55,894 bases of DNA, from NCBI GenBank assembly GCA_004322535.1, contig SCUZ01000073.1:1-55894 (forward strand), given 5' to 3'. Below, in pieces: positions 7,848-16,281 of this stretch. Source of the DNA: Rugosibacter sp. Lineage in GTDB: Bacteria > Pseudomonadota > Gammaproteobacteria > Burkholderiales > Rhodocyclaceae. The translations under genes were made by a program, and so were the position numbers. The notes beneath the pieces were generated by a model, which was given only the letters and a program-made list of their open reading frames with translations, was not told the DNA's origin and did not search any database. Positions within the stretch are counted from its first letter, which is position 1. Every line of letters begins with the position of its first letter.

Positions 7848-9206
7848 CTAATGGGATCGAATTTCGACTGCATGTTCAATCCGTGAAAACGCTTCTCGTA
7901 GCAGCGTTGTTCGATTGGTCCGCTGAACCCATGCCGACCGAGATTCCGTAAGCCAAGACGCCGGGGGAGCTACCATTAACCTTTCGACAGCGGCAAGCAG
8001 CGCAAGCGCGTCTCCGGCTTTGACCACAATACCTGCATCCGCTTCGCGAACGATACGAGCCGCGCCACCAGTTTCGCCATAGACAAGTATTGGTCGATCG
8101 GTGGCTAGGTAATCATAGGTTTTTTGCGGAATTACACCGTCATAGTCGTGTTCGTTAATTAACAGCAGGACTGATGAGACCCTCATCATGGCAATGGCTT
8201 GAGCCAAACCAACATGCGGCAATACGTTAACCGAACCCGGATGCGTATCTTGCAGTTTGTTAAGCGCTTGAACATTCTCCATGTTTTGTTCACCAACAAA
8301 GACTAGTTGCAGCAGGTTGGTCCACTCGGGCCGATTTGATAACAGCTTATCGAAAGTACGCAGAAACGTGCTGAGTGGACGATGCCATCGACCCAAATAT
8401 ACCAGGGTAAATCGCCTGTGCCCTGTGGCCTCGTCGCCCGTTGCCGTGAGGGGGCGTCGATGAAAATAGGGATCCCATCCATTCATCATTACCGCAAGCT
8501 TTTCAGGGTTCAACTTCGGATATGCCTGCCGGTAGGAAGCGAGTTTCGAGTCGGAGGAAAAAAAGACAAGGTCTGCCCGTTCAAGGCAGGCAATTTCATA
8601 CAAACAGTCCTGCTTACCCGCTTTAACAAAATCGGGAGTCCTGACGGTCCACTCGTCGCGATAGTGTATTGCCAGAGTGGATTTGAATTTATCAGCGATC
8701 CAGTGCGCGGCCAGGAAATTGGAAAATCGGGGCCCTGTCGCGATCACGACTGATGGCGCCTCGTCCCCAATGCAGGACATTGCCCGATCCAACAATGCTA
8801 GCGCCGTCAGGTAACCACCATCAATTTGCGGAACAGTTCCTGCCAATGGGTACAGCCTAGAGCCGTATTCATTCATTAGCAGACTGCTCACACGGCAAAT
8901 TTTGACGGCTGCTGGTATGCTTGCTAGCAGTTCGAAACCCGCGGACGATGGGCGCTTGGGAATAGGGCCACAGACCACGGTGACTTTCCACCCCGCGCGA
9001 CTAGCTTCACCAGCAAACGAGCTCACCACATGAACCCCGACTGTCGCCATGGGTGGAAAGGCCCAAGTGATAATCATCATATTTCGCGGCGTCAATGGTC
9101 GTTTACGGACTGCTCGGAAACGCAGCATTACGTAGATGCGCCAAACCGAAGCGACTGCTGTCTGAATCAAACCTTTTGCCAATCTACCTAGTCGGTGAGG
9201 ATTCAT
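7848..9206 (-). CDS. GT4-type (GT-B fold) glycosyltransferase
   Basis: A predicted retaining glycosyltransferase acting on a nucleotide sugar in surface polysaccharide or glycoconjugate synthesis. Residues about 40-65 hold a GT-B N-terminal strand and loop (MMIITWAFPPMATVGVHVV), typical of WbuB/Cap-like GT4 enzymes. The C-terminal half has the donor-binding domain with LVYLGRWHRP, VLPHVGLAQAIAMMR and PQKTYDYLATDRPILV, the last holding the family's E/D-type sugar-contact region. 452 residues is a usual length. It stands alone on the minus strand and is transcribed away from the GT2 gene. Both lie inside the tRNA-bounded island, so horizontal acquisition is likely. Substrate unknown. Confidence 0.85.
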   Translation of the reverse strand: MNPHRLGRLAKGLIQTAVASVWRIYVMLRFRAVRKRPLTPRNMMIITWAFPPMATVGVHVVSSFAGEASRAGWKVTVVCGPIPKRPSSAGFELLASIPAAVKICRVSSLLMNEYGSRLYPLAGTVPQIDGGYLTALALLDRAMSCIGDEAPSVVIATGPRFSNFLAAHWIADKFKSTLAIHYRDEWTVRTPDFVKAGKQDCLYEIACLERADLVFFSSDSKLASYRQAYPKLNPEKLAVMMNGWDPYFHRRPLTATGDEATGHRRFTLVYLGRWHRPLSTFLRTFDKLLSNRPEWTNLLQLVFVGEQNMENVQALNKLQDTHPGSVNVLPHVGLAQAIAMMRVSSVLLLINEHDYDGVIPQKTYDYLATDRPILVYGETGGAARIVREADAGIVVKAGDALALLAAVERLMVAPPASWLTESRSAWVQRTNRTTLLREAFSRIEHAVEIRSH

Positions 9207-9405
9207 GTGTGTATTTAGAAATAGAAGCAGTGGGTACCGCCAACCAGACTGACAGTAGTGTTTAGGGACTCAATCTAAAATTATGGCCAAAATATGGCAC
9301 ACACTGAAATCAACATACAGTCATAAAATAGGCATAAGCCTCATTTCATCATGGAGTGTTCGTTTTTAGCACAAATAAGAATTTAAAAGAGAGAGGGGGT
9401 ATGTT

Positions 9406-10380
9406 TTGCAATGCGCACTTGACCCAAGTTTTTCGATTGTAATAGAGTGGGAGAACGCACGGTTTGCAGAGTTGGACAGAACTCGCCAAATGCTTCGCTC
9501 GCTCCAGCTGCAATTGCAAAACATTCGACGGCCTTCAACCGTCCCTAAAATTTTCTTTCTCTACGACAAGTTCACCATCGATGGAAACGTCGTGCAACAG
9601 GTTATTCATGAGGATTTTCCTGCTAGCCAAAACGTTGCATTGGTGCATATAACCCCTAGCGAAGGCTTGAGGTACTACCAGCAAAAGAACGCTGGCGCGA
9701 TGTTGTCAACTAGCGAGATAGTGATTTTTTTGGATTGCGATGTCATTCCTGAGCCGGGATGGTTGCAGGGGCTCCTTGACGCGTTTGCCGACAAAAATGT
9801 CAATGTTGTTGCCGGCGAAACCTACATTGAACCCAGAACTTTTTACGGTCGGGCGTTTGCACTTTTCTGGTTTTTCCATTTGCGTGATTTATCAGATGAC
9901 CTGCGACAGAGCCACTTCTTCCATGCCAATAATGTTGCGTTTCGGCGGGAAATATTCCAACGTTATCCATTCCCCGAGTTGTCGACCTATCGCGGTCAAT
10001 GTTCCGTGCTTGGACGGACCCTTCTGGCAAACGGAATCGCCATACATGTGCAAATGCGTTCGCGCGTATCCCACCCTTGCCCCCTGGGCATTAGATATTT
10101 CGTGGGTCGTGCGCTCAACAACGGTCGAGATCAAGTTCTTGTGTCCGGTATGGACTCTGGCACTGGCCACGTCCTATGGCGTTCGGTTTACTGGAATTTT
10201 TCAAACAGCATGAGACGTACATGGCTGAAATTTCGACTACATGGGCGAGCTGTTGGCCTGAATCCGCTAACGAGCATTGCTGCCTATGGAATTGCGTTTC
10301 TGTATTTTTCGATAAAAGCAGCTGGGGAGGTGGCAACATTGGCGCAGCCGAATATCGTCAAGCGCATTTTTCCAATCTGA
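9406..10380 (+). CDS. GT2-type (GT-A fold) glycosyltransferase
   Basis: A family 2 glycosyltransferase-like protein of 324 residues. It has the GT-A strand leading to the metal-binding DxD-type motif (VIFLDCDVIPEPGWL, DCD) and later an acceptor-site stretch (FFHANNVAFRREIF) like the usual NxAxRR segment. A C-terminal hydrophobic stretch (SIAAYGIAFLYFSIKAA) may anchor it to the membrane. The start is TTG at 9406: GAGGGGG ends six bases before it, while the nearby ATG at 9401 is out of frame and stops within 14 codons. It is divergent from the GT4 gene across a 199-base AT-rich gap that must hold both promoters. Substrate unknown. Confidence 0.83.
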   Translation: MQCALDPSFSIVIEWENARFAELDRTRQMLRSLQLQLQNIRRPSTVPKIFFLYDKFTIDGNVVQQVIHEDFPASQNVALVHITPSEGLRYYQQKNAGAMLSTSEIVIFLDCDVIPEPGWLQGLLDAFADKNVNVVAGETYIEPRTFYGRAFALFWFFHLRDLSDDLRQSHFFHANNVAFRREIFQRYPFPELSTYRGQCSVLGRTLLANGIAIHVQMRSRVSHPCPLGIRYFVGRALNNGRDQVLVSGMDSGTGHVLWRSVYWNFSNSMRRTWLKFRLHGRAVGLNPLTSIAAYGIAFLYFSIKAAGEVATLAQPNIVKRIFPI

Positions 10381-10704
10381 TCGCTACCTGATCCATCACC
10401 ACTTTCGAGGGACATCGGGAAAGGGTGAAAATTTTAAGTGCGACGCGAGGCCGCGCGTGTAAGTTGCTCTTGCAATAACAAAAGGAGGGACCCACTCGTT
10501 TCATCGGTGGATCTAGGAGTCTGGTGAAAATCCGCAAATTTGCGGGATCTGCACAGCGGGTTGCATCATCCAGAATCCCACAACCCCGCCGTGCGCCGGT
10601 AGAATGTCCGCTTTATCCCCTCCATCTTTGGCATGCCAAAGATGACGCCAAATAGTGAGGGGTAAACCCCCACTGCTTTAAACCGCGCTAACCCTTTGAT
10701 TTTA
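10381..10704. other. 324-base gap with palindromes, no gene
   Basis: No coding frame is convincing. The gap holds CCGCAAATTTGCGG (10532-10545, a 14-base palindrome), a perfect 22-base palindrome (10623-10644, listed apart) and a small GGGG-TAAA-CCCC hairpin (10659-10670). It is the island end next to the tRNA, where recombinase or excisionase sites would be expected, but no known site is recognised. Confidence 0.6.
10623..10644. repeat. 22-base perfect palindrome
   Basis: CATCTTTGGCA and its complement TGCCAAAGATG meet with no spacer. It lies 60 bases beyond the 3' end of tRNA-Arg(CCT), between that gene and the GT2 gene. With no T-run after it, it looks more like a protein-binding site than an intrinsic terminator. 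Confidence 0.75.
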
Positions 10705-10780
10705 TGGTGCCCTCGAGCAGAATCGAACTGCTGACCTACCGCTTAGGAGGCGGTCGCTCTATCCACTGAGCTACGAGGGC
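10705..10780 (-). tRNA. tRNA-Arg, anticodon CCT
   Basis: A complete 76-base cloverleaf with encoded CCA. The acceptor stem GCCCTCG pairs with CGAGGGC, the D-arm has GCTC...GAGC, the anticodon stem ACCGC/GGCGG type closes the loop CTCCTAA (anticodon CCT, reading AGG), and the T-loop is TTCGATT. It is the attachment target of the glycosyltransferase island: a copy of its 3' half lies 3.1 kb downstream at 7563-7610. Confidence 0.96.
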
Positions 10781-10805
10781 GCGCCGCGAATTCTAACCTC
10801 TCGCC

Positions 10806-10811
10806 TATAAT
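10806..10811 (+). promoter_or_regulatory. Candidate -10 box for the ABC-F gene
   Basis: A consensus TATAAT lies 69 bases before the ABC-F start and just outside the divergent tRNA gene. No good -35 is seen at 16-18 bases, where the sequence is GC-rich. Confidence 0.4.
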
Positions 10812-10879
10812 TTCGCAGCTTTCGCTGCATACTCGATTCATGCTTTCTTCACACTCACTTCACGTTTTAAACACATCTT

Positions 10880-12805
10880 ATGCCTTTAATTACCATTGAT
10901 CGCGCTTGTCTTGCTTATGGCCATGTGGCCCTGCTGGATCGGGCTGCAATGCAGCTTGATCCCGGCGAGCGGGTGGGGTTGATTGGCCGTAACGGGACGG
11001 GCAAATCCAGCTTGCTCAAAGCGCTGGCCGATTTGGGTTCGCTGGATGATGGGCTCATCTGGCGCCAACCGGGCATGAGCATTGCCTATGTGGCGCAAGA
11101 GCCGGAGTTTGCTGAGGAGACCAGTGTATTTGATGCCGTTGCTTCTGGGCTGGGAGATATCGCTGCGGTAGTTGCCGAATATCACCAGGTGATGCAAAAA
11201 GTCGGCGCTGGTGATATGGCGGCAATGGATCGGATGCATGATTTACAAACCGCGCTAGAGGCTGCTGATGGTTGGCGCTTGAGTTCGCGTGTTGAGCAAG
11301 CGGTGTCGCGATTAGGTTTGGATGGCGATGCGCGTGTTGCGGCGCTCTCTGGCGGGGGTAAAAAGCGTGTGGCTCTGGCGCGTGCACTGGTGGCCGAGCC
11401 TGATTTGTTGCTGCTCGATGAGCCAACCAATCATCTCGACGTTGAAGGTATTTTGTGGCTAGAGGAGTTGCTCAGAGCCTATCCCGGCGCGGTGATGTTT
11501 GTCACCCATGACCGGGCGTTTCTGGATAGCGTCGTGACTCGTATCATTGAGCTGGATCGCGGCAATCTGGTGAGTTTCCCAGGTAGTTTTGCTTCGTATC
11601 AGCAACGCAAAGAACTGCTGCTGCATGAAGAATCTCTTGCCAATGCGCGGGCAGACAAGCTCCTGGCGCAAGAAGAAGTCTGGATACGCAAAGGGGTGGA
11701 AGCGCGCCGCACACGCAGCGTGGGCCGTATTCATCGACTTGAGTTGCTGCGTAGTGATCGGGCCAGCCGCCGCTCGCAACAGGGCAAGGTTGATTTTCAA
11801 CTGGTGCGCGGAGATGAATCCGGCAAGCTGGTTGCCGAGCTGGATCATGTTTCCAAAAAGTTTGGCGAGCGCATTGTGGTGGATGACTTTTCCTGCCGCA
11901 TTCAGCGCGGCGACAAGATTGGGCTGATTGGTCCCAATGGTGCGGGTAAAACCACGTTGCTGCGCCTGCTGCTGGGTGAAATAGAGGCCGATGCGGGCAA
12001 TGTGCGCATGGGCAGCCGTGTTGAAGTGGCCTATTTTGACCAGTTCCGTACGCAGCTTGATCCAGACGCCGCGTTAGTCGATGTGATCAGCCCCGGTTCG
12101 GATTATGTCGAAATCGGACAGACGAAAAAACACGTTATCGGCTATCTGGAAGACTTTTTGTTTGCGCCCGCGCGTGCGCGTTCACCTGTTAAATCACTTT
12201 CCGGTGGTGAACGTAATCGCTTGCTGCTGGCACGGCTTTTCGCCCGGCCCGCCAATGTGCTGGTGCTGGATGAACCCACGAATGACCTGGATATTGAAAC
12301 GCTGGAATTGCTCGAGGCGCTTTTGCAAGATTATGTCGGCACAGTTTTCTTGGTGAGCCATGACCGCGAATTTCTGGATAATGTGGTCACGCAAACCATT
12401 GCCAGCGAAGGGCAGGGGCGCTGGAAAGAGTATATCGGGGGCTATAGCGATTGGCTGCAACAGCGGCCAGCGAGCGATAGTGCCGAAGGTTCCAGTGCCA
12501 CAGTGAGTGCGGGACCGGTGAAAAAAAACGGTGCTAACAAAACGCCAGTTGTCAGCCCAGGTGCAGAACCCATCGCTGAACGAAAAAAAATGAGTTTCAA
12601 GACGCAGCAATCAATTGATCAATTGCTCGCGCAAGTGGCAGCGCTGGAGTCTCGGCAAGCCCTGTTGCATGGGCAAATCGCCGAGCAAAATTTTTATCAG
12701 CAAGCTGCTGACAAGCAAAAGAAAACCCATCAAGAACTCGCTGCAATAGAAGCCGCAATCACCACCGCCTTGGCGCAATGGGAAGCACTGGAAGAAAAAA
12801 TATAA
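10880..12805 (+). CDS. uup: ABC-F family ATPase, Uup type
   Basis: A soluble protein with two ABC domains and no membrane part; ABC-F proteins act on the ribosome, and Uup also affects transposon excision and branched DNA. Walker A motifs are GRNGTGKSS (residues about 36-44) and GPNGAGKTT (about 351-359). Signature motifs are LSGGGKKR and LSGGERNR, with Walker B segments LLLLDEPTNHLD and VLVLDEPTNDLD. A charged interdomain linker (about 240-290) and a C-terminal coiled-coil after about residue 555 (SIDQLLAQVAALESRQALL onward) mark the Uup subgroup. 641 residues is normal. Confidence 0.93.
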   Translation: MPLITIDRACLAYGHVALLDRAAMQLDPGERVGLIGRNGTGKSSLLKALADLGSLDDGLIWRQPGMSIAYVAQEPEFAEETSVFDAVASGLGDIAAVVAEYHQVMQKVGAGDMAAMDRMHDLQTALEAADGWRLSSRVEQAVSRLGLDGDARVAALSGGGKKRVALARALVAEPDLLLLDEPTNHLDVEGILWLEELLRAYPGAVMFVTHDRAFLDSVVTRIIELDRGNLVSFPGSFASYQQRKELLLHEESLANARADKLLAQEEVWIRKGVEARRTRSVGRIHRLELLRSDRASRRSQQGKVDFQLVRGDESGKLVAELDHVSKKFGERIVVDDFSCRIQRGDKIGLIGPNGAGKTTLLRLLLGEIEADAGNVRMGSRVEVAYFDQFRTQLDPDAALVDVISPGSDYVEIGQTKKHVIGYLEDFLFAPARARSPVKSLSGGERNRLLLARLFARPANVLVLDEPTNDLDIETLELLEALLQDYVGTVFLVSHDREFLDNVVTQTIASEGQGRWKEYIGGYSDWLQQRPASDSAEGSSATVSAGPVKKNGANKTPVVSPGAEPIAERKKMSFKTQQSIDQLLAQVAALESRQALLHGQIAEQNFYQQAADKQKKTHQELAAIEAAITTALAQWEALEEKI

Positions 12806-12876
12806 TGGCGCGTAATAATCGACGCAGCTTTCTTTATTAGAAAGATAAATAGAAAGACAAAGGAGCCCATAAATTC

Positions 12877-13311
12877 ATGAACCTGTTAACCCACATTGTT
12901 GCTGCCGAAGAAGATGAAGTGGTTGCCATTGGCGAATCATTGCGGCCGACTGACGAATGGAGTGGCATTGAGCGGCGCGGCATTGATACCGCCAAGATCG
13001 TCATGCTGCATACCTTGCTGACCAATGATGATTTTGATGTGGCGTGCGCCCTGTATGAGCCACTGTATATCGGCAGCGAAGGGGCTGTGGTGTTAAAGCT
13101 GGCCGATTCAGTTACAGAAAAGCTGGCTGAGCTGGATGAAGAAGCGCTAGAGCAGGTGGCTGAAGAGCTCGCTGCGACAGCCGAATTTGAAATGGAAGGA
13201 TGGCCTGAGGACGACATCCACTCCATGATCATGGACATGGCTGATCTGGCACGGCTGGCTTCAGCTCAAGAGCAGGCACTGTTTGTCTGGATGCATCCTT
13301 TGCTCACTTGA
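12877..13311 (+). CDS. Unrecognised acidic protein
   Basis: A 144-residue soluble protein that I cannot assign. It is strongly acidic and Ala/Leu/Glu-rich, mostly helical by appearance, with a Glu-rich core (SVTEKLAELDEEALEQVAEELAA) and a late WPEDDIHSMIMDMADLARLA segment. There is no signal peptide, membrane helix or Cys pair. The ATG at 12877 follows AAAGGAG at a usable distance. It sits between the ABC-F gene and the GIY-YIG gene on the same strand. Codon use looks like its neighbours, so it is a real gene. It could be a small immunity- or adaptor-like protein, but that is a guess. Confidence 0.75.
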   Translation: MNLLTHIVAAEEDEVVAIGESLRPTDEWSGIERRGIDTAKIVMLHTLLTNDDFDVACALYEPLYIGSEGAVVLKLADSVTEKLAELDEEALEQVAEELAATAEFEMEGWPEDDIHSMIMDMADLARLASAQEQALFVWMHPLLT

Positions 13312-13339
13312 AGTCTCGCTGAACCCGCGCTAAACCATC

Positions 13340-13648
13340 GTGGCTGAGGATAGAAGCTGGTTTGTTTACTTGATTGAATGCACCGACGGCAGCATTTACA
13401 CCGGCATTGCAGTGGATGTAAAAGCCCGGTTTGATGCGCACTGCGCGGGCAAAGGTGCGCGCTATACCCGCTCGCATCCGCCGCTGCGCCTGTTGGCCAG
13501 CGCCGCCTATCCTGACCGCTCCACCGCATCACAAGAGGAGTATCGCATCAAGCAGCTCACCCCGGCGGTGAAGCGCGCTTATGTTGATATGCTCATTGCG
13601 CGTCAAATTTCACACTCGTGCCAAACCGCCGCCGCTCAGGAGCCCTAA
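13340..13648 (+). CDS. GIY-YIG domain protein (YhbQ/UPF0213-like)
   Basis: A 102-residue stand-alone GIY-YIG nuclease-fold protein. The two signature strands read FVYLIECTDGSIYTGIAVD, with the YTG half of the motif in place, followed by the conserved Arg region (KGARYTRSHPP) and the Glu-bearing helix (ASQEEYRIKQLT). Members such as E. coli YhbQ have weak DNA-cleaving activity and no settled role. The start is GTG at 13340. The next gene begins on the base after its stop, so the two are co-transcribed. Confidence 0.9.
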   Translation: MAEDRSWFVYLIECTDGSIYTGIAVDVKARFDAHCAGKGARYTRSHPPLRLLASAAYPDRSTASQEEYRIKQLTPAVKRAYVDMLIARQISHSCQTAAAQEP

Positions 13649-14905
13649 ATGAAACGTATCTCACTTAATAGCTTGATTTTTTTAGGGGCAGCCGCAGGCG
13701 TAGAGCTGGGCTTGATCTTTGCCGCACTGGGTGCTGCTTCACCCGTTACGCAGCAAGGCATTTACCTTGCTGGATTGATTGGCACGCTGTTTGTGGACAT
13801 GCTCAAAATGATCGTCATCCCGCTCGTATTCACCTCGATCGCCGTGGGCGTAGCCAACTTGCGACAGCACCAGCAAATGCATCGCGTATGGACGCGCACG
13901 GTGGGTTTTTTTGTTTTTTCCATGGCGCTGGCCATTGTCGTTGGGCTGACCGTAAGCCAAATTTTTCGCCCTGGGCACGGTCTGCATCTTGAGATGTTTT
14001 CCCGCATCATGACCGGTGCACCCGTGCAAGCAGCGTCAGCGGCGGATTTTTTTGCCAAGTTTTTGCATGCCGTATTTATGAATCCGATCAAAGCCATGGC
14101 GCAGGGTGACGTTTTTGCCGTGGTCGTTTTCGCGCTGATCCTGGGCGTTGCTCTCGTGAAAGGCGGCGAGCGTTTTGCCCGTGTGCATGGTTTTTTAGAA
14201 GAAGTCCTGGGCATCATGCTCATGCTCGTTGGCTGGATTATGCGTTTAGCACCCTTAGGGGTGATGGCCTTGCTCGCCAAGCTCATGGCTACGCAAGACG
14301 TCGCCATGCTCAGCACGCTAGCCACGTTTATCGCGGTGGTAATCGGCTCATTGTTGCTGCATGGCGTGGTGTTATTGCCGTTGATTTTGTATGTCGTTAC
14401 CGGCATGACGCCCTGGCATTTTTGGCGCGGCGCGCGTGAAGCTCTGGTGACGGCCTTTGCTACCAGTTCGAGCTCTGCCACCTTGCCTGTTACCCTGCGC
14501 TGCACAGAGCAACATCTGCATGTCAAACCTGATATTGCCGGCTTTGTGATTCCGCTGGGGGCCACCATGAACATGGATGGCACGGCGCTTTACGAAGCCG
14601 CTGCTGCCTTATTCATTGCCAATCTCGTCGGCATGGATTTGAGCCTGGCGCAACAACTCATTGTTTTCATCACCGCCATGATCGCCGCCATTGGCGCGCC
14701 GGGCATTCCTTCCGCAGGCATGGTGACCATGGTGATGGTGCTGCAATCCGTGGGCCTGCCCGCAGAGGCTATCGCCATCTTGCTACCCATAGATCGCCTG
14801 CTGGATACCTTCCGCACCGCAGTGAATGTCGAAGGCGACATGGTGGGCAGTTTGGTGGTGCAGAAATGGGTGAGGGCAAAAGGAAACAAACCCTTGCCTC
14901 AATAG
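13649..14905 (+). CDS. Dicarboxylate/amino acid:cation symporter (DAACS family)
   Basis: A membrane carrier of the GltP/DctA family that takes up glutamate, aspartate or C4-dicarboxylates with protons or sodium. The 418-residue protein has about eight helices and the two re-entrant loops. The serine-rich HP1 motif (TSSSSATLPV), the helix-7 NMDGT motif and the HP2/helix-8 region (IGAPGIPSAGMVTM, DRLLDTFRTAVNVEGD) are all present, including the substrate-binding Asp and Arg/Thr near RLLDTFRTAVN. It abuts the GIY-YIG gene with no gap. Glutamate or dicarboxylate cannot be separated by eye. Confidence 0.93.
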   Translation: MKRISLNSLIFLGAAAGVELGLIFAALGAASPVTQQGIYLAGLIGTLFVDMLKMIVIPLVFTSIAVGVANLRQHQQMHRVWTRTVGFFVFSMALAIVVGLTVSQIFRPGHGLHLEMFSRIMTGAPVQAASAADFFAKFLHAVFMNPIKAMAQGDVFAVVVFALILGVALVKGGERFARVHGFLEEVLGIMLMLVGWIMRLAPLGVMALLAKLMATQDVAMLSTLATFIAVVIGSLLLHGVVLLPLILYVVTGMTPWHFWRGAREALVTAFATSSSSATLPVTLRCTEQHLHVKPDIAGFVIPLGATMNMDGTALYEAAAALFIANLVGMDLSLAQQLIVFITAMIAAIGAPGIPSAGMVTMVMVLQSVGLPAEAIAILLPIDRLLDTFRTAVNVEGDMVGSLVVQKWVRAKGNKPLPQ

Positions 14906-14967
14906 ATTGATGCTGTCATTATTTGGTTGATCACGTTTCGATCATTTAAACAGGGGGAGTTACCGTG

Positions 14968-15858
14968 ATGCAACAATCGAAGCCCATTTCAGCAGATTTT
15001 CCTTTCGCGTCTCATGACATCGAGATTTTCGGTTCGCATATGAACTATGTCGATGTCGGCCATGGTGATCCGATTGTATTTCTGCATGGGAATCCTACTT
15101 CATCCTATCTGTGGCGCAACATCATTCCTTATCTTGAGCCGCATGCGCGCTGTATCGCGCCGGATCTGGTTGGTTTTGGAAAATCGGATAAACCAGCGCT
15201 CGAATATCGCGTGTTTGACCATGTTAGATATCTGGATGAATTTTTCGATGCGCTGGATTTAAAAAAGTTCACTTTGGTCATTCATGACTGGGGTTCGGCG
15301 CTTGGTTTTAATTATGCGCGACGGTTTCCTGAGCGAGTCAAAGCGATTGCTTTCATGGAAGCCATGATTGCCCCGATGCCGGCAATTGAGATGTTTCCAC
15401 CAGAGATTGCTGAGGCCTTTCGCGGTTTTCGTACGCCAGGCGTGGGTTGGCGGATGATTGCTGAAGAGAATCAGTTTATTGAAGGCGTGCTTCCCGGTAC
15501 GATCTTGAGAAAGCTCACGGCAGTTGAAATGGATCACTATCGTGCGCCATTTCCTACCGTCGAATCTCGACGCCCGATTGCACAGTTTCCTAAAGATCTT
15601 TCATTTTCAGGCGAGCCTGTTGACGTGACGTGGATGATCAAGAAATATAACGCATGGCTATGTACTGCGCAGCATCCAAAACTGTTGCTGCATGCCAGGC
15701 CCGGTGTGTTGATTCGCCCGCAAGAAGTTGCCTGGTGTCAGGCACATTTGCCTGCGCTGGAAACGGTCGATCTCGGCGAAGGTTTGCACTACCTGCAAGA
15801 AGATCATCCACACGAAATCGGTAGCGCTATCGCTGACTGGTATCGGCGTTTGGTGTGA
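14968..15858 (+). CDS. dhaA: Haloalkane dehalogenase, DhaA/HLD-II type
   Basis: An alpha/beta-hydrolase that cleaves carbon-halogen bonds of haloalkanes to give an alcohol and halide. The full catalytic pentad is visible: N42 (HGNPTSS), nucleophile D107 with halide-holding W108 (IHDWGS), acid E131 (FMEAM) and base H274 (GLHYLQED). This Asp-His-Glu plus Asn-Trp set is that of subfamily II, with numbering one or two off the Rhodococcus enzyme. 296 residues is typical. AGGGGGAG lies eight bases before the ATG at 14968; a GTG two codons... one codon earlier (14965) is also possible. It is alone on the plus strand, convergent with gloA. Confidence 0.92.
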   Translation: MQQSKPISADFPFASHDIEIFGSHMNYVDVGHGDPIVFLHGNPTSSYLWRNIIPYLEPHARCIAPDLVGFGKSDKPALEYRVFDHVRYLDEFFDALDLKKFTLVIHDWGSALGFNYARRFPERVKAIAFMEAMIAPMPAIEMFPPEIAEAFRGFRTPGVGWRMIAEENQFIEGVLPGTILRKLTAVEMDHYRAPFPTVESRRPIAQFPKDLSFSGEPVDVTWMIKKYNAWLCTAQHPKLLLHARPGVLIRPQEVAWCQAHLPALETVDLGEGLHYLQEDHPHEIGSAIADWYRRLV

Positions 15859-15887
15859 TGTTTTTGTCGGTTAATATCGGATAGCAG

Positions 15888-16271
15888 TCACTTTTTTTCA
15901 ATCAATTCAATTTTGTAACCGTCAGAATCTTCGACAAACGCAATCACGGTGCTGCCGCCTTTCATGGGTCCGGCTTCGCGAGTAATGCTGCCGCCACGCT
16001 GGCGTATGGCTTCGCAGGTGGCAGCGGCGTCTGGCACGGCGATGGCGATATGGCCGTAGGCGGTGCCGATGTCGTAGTGATCAACGCCCCAGTTATAGGT
16101 GAGTTCGATCACCGCGCTATTTTCTTCATCATCAAAGCCGACAAAGGCGAGGGTGAATTTGCCAGCGGGGTAATCGGCACGGCGCAGTAATCGCATGCCT
16201 AAGATTTCGGTGTAAAAGTGCAACGAGCGATTAAGATCGCCTACACGCAGCATGGTATGTAAAATTCTCAT
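15888..16271 (-). CDS. gloA: Lactoylglutathione lyase (glyoxalase I)
   Basis: Metal-dependent enzyme that turns the methylglyoxal-glutathione hemithioacetal into S-lactoylglutathione; gloB at 37280 encodes the second step. The 127-residue protein starts [13 protein letters not shown] and keeps the metal ligands of the family: His in the first strand (LHTML), Glu in VIELTYNW, His in YGHIAI and the final Glu in YKIELIE. The ATG at 16271 matches the family N-terminus; a longer reading back to 16361 overlaps the upstream gene. It is the last gene of the minus-strand cluster from glyQ, ten bases after the YgjP-like gene. Confidence 0.95.
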   Translation of the reverse strand: MRILHTMLRVGDLNRSLHFYTEILGMRLLRRADYPAGKFTLAFVGFDDEENSAVIELTYNWGVDHYDIGTAYGHIAIAVPDAAATCEAIRQRGGSITREAGPMKGGSTVIAFVEDSDGYKIELIEKK

Positions 16272-16281
16272 GGCATTCCTT

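Noticed and set aside
7691-7951. 86-codon reading inside the island's left edge
   Set aside because: No ribosome site, no recognisable motif, and it overlaps the 3' end of the GT4 gene.
12829-12845. CTTTCT/AGAAAG hairpin after the ABC-F gene as terminator
   Set aside because: The stem is all A/T-rich and weak, with no T-run after it.
14928-14944. TGATC-N7-GATCA repeat upstream of the dehalogenase gene
   Set aside because: Arms of five bases are too short to set apart from chance.
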